Part shown: piece after piece, positions 5,946 through 5,967 of the stretch
Numbering within the stretch: position 1 is the first letter of the stretch
Layout: each line of letters starts with the position of its first letter
Assembly (NCBI GenBank): GCA_028284565.1
Contig: JANQRM010000559.1
Location: 1 to 5,967 of the forward strand
Length of the DNA stretch: 5,967 nt
Direction: 5' to 3'
DNA from: Anaerolineae bacterium
Lineage (GTDB): Bacteria > Chloroflexota > Anaerolineae > Aggregatilineales > Phototrophicaceae
The notes under the pieces: generated by a model
What the model was told of the DNA's origin: nothing
What the model saw: the letters and a program-made list of their open reading frames with translations, nothing else
Database searches by the model: none
Translations under genes and position numbers: made by a program

Positions 5946-5967
5946 ATGCGGGATTTGCAACGCCGTT
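5946..5967 (+). CDS. Start of a downstream gene, 3' partial
   Basis: ATG at 5946 opens a frame (M-R-D-L-Q-R-R) that runs off the window after seven codons. A purine-rich Shine-Dalgarno-like stretch (GAGGAAAG) precedes it at acceptable distance. The bases here are again GC-richer (CGGGATTTGCAACGCCGTT), like the first gene and unlike the operon. Seven residues are too few to assign a family. Being on the same strand with no visible terminator before it, it could be co-transcribed with the operon or have its own promoter. Confidence 0.5.

Overview
The window looks like a chromosomal stretch of a Chloroflexota-like bacterium (Anaerolineae or a relative). This rests mainly on the first gene, a very acidic protein studded with short tryptophan motifs (DWLESLA, PDWL) in front of C-terminal tetratricopeptide repeats, an architecture I associate with that phylum. 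It is an inference from protein style; no rRNA or marker gene is present.

Layout. (1) Positions 1-2352, plus strand: the 3' part of the acidic WL-motif/TPR protein, whose frame is open to the left edge. It ends at a clear intrinsic terminator (2379-2404). (2) 2408-2548: a short stretch with a hairpin and a ten-C homopolymer. On the minus strand the frame of the next gene stays open through it beyond a TAG stop. (3) 2549-2878, minus strand: a small alpha/beta protein of ferredoxin-like (NIPSNAP/ABM-like) pattern, convergent with gene 1. (4) 2879-2992: an AT-rich divergent intergenic region. (5) 2993-5864, plus strand: a compact AT-rich three-gene operon made of a soluble hybrid-sensor histidine kinase, a stand-alone receiver-domain response regulator with an acidic loop insertion, and a small secreted-then-anchored membrane protein that overlaps the regulator by four bases. 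(6) 5865-5967: a short spacer and the first seven codons of another gene.

The operon is the most interesting part. The kinase has no membrane segment, and the regulator has no DNA-binding or enzymatic output domain. The third gene is translationally coupled to the regulator and encodes an orphan single-pass membrane protein with a cytoplasmic helical tail. The simplest model is an intracellular sensor that phosphorylates the receiver, which then acts by protein contact, possibly on that membrane protein. The operon is visibly richer in A+T than its flanks (18/60 GC in 4441-4500 and 20/60 in 5521-5580, against 28/60 in 601-660 and 29/60 in 2641-2700), which fits an acquired cassette. I see no tRNA, rRNA, CRISPR array, transposase or integrase.
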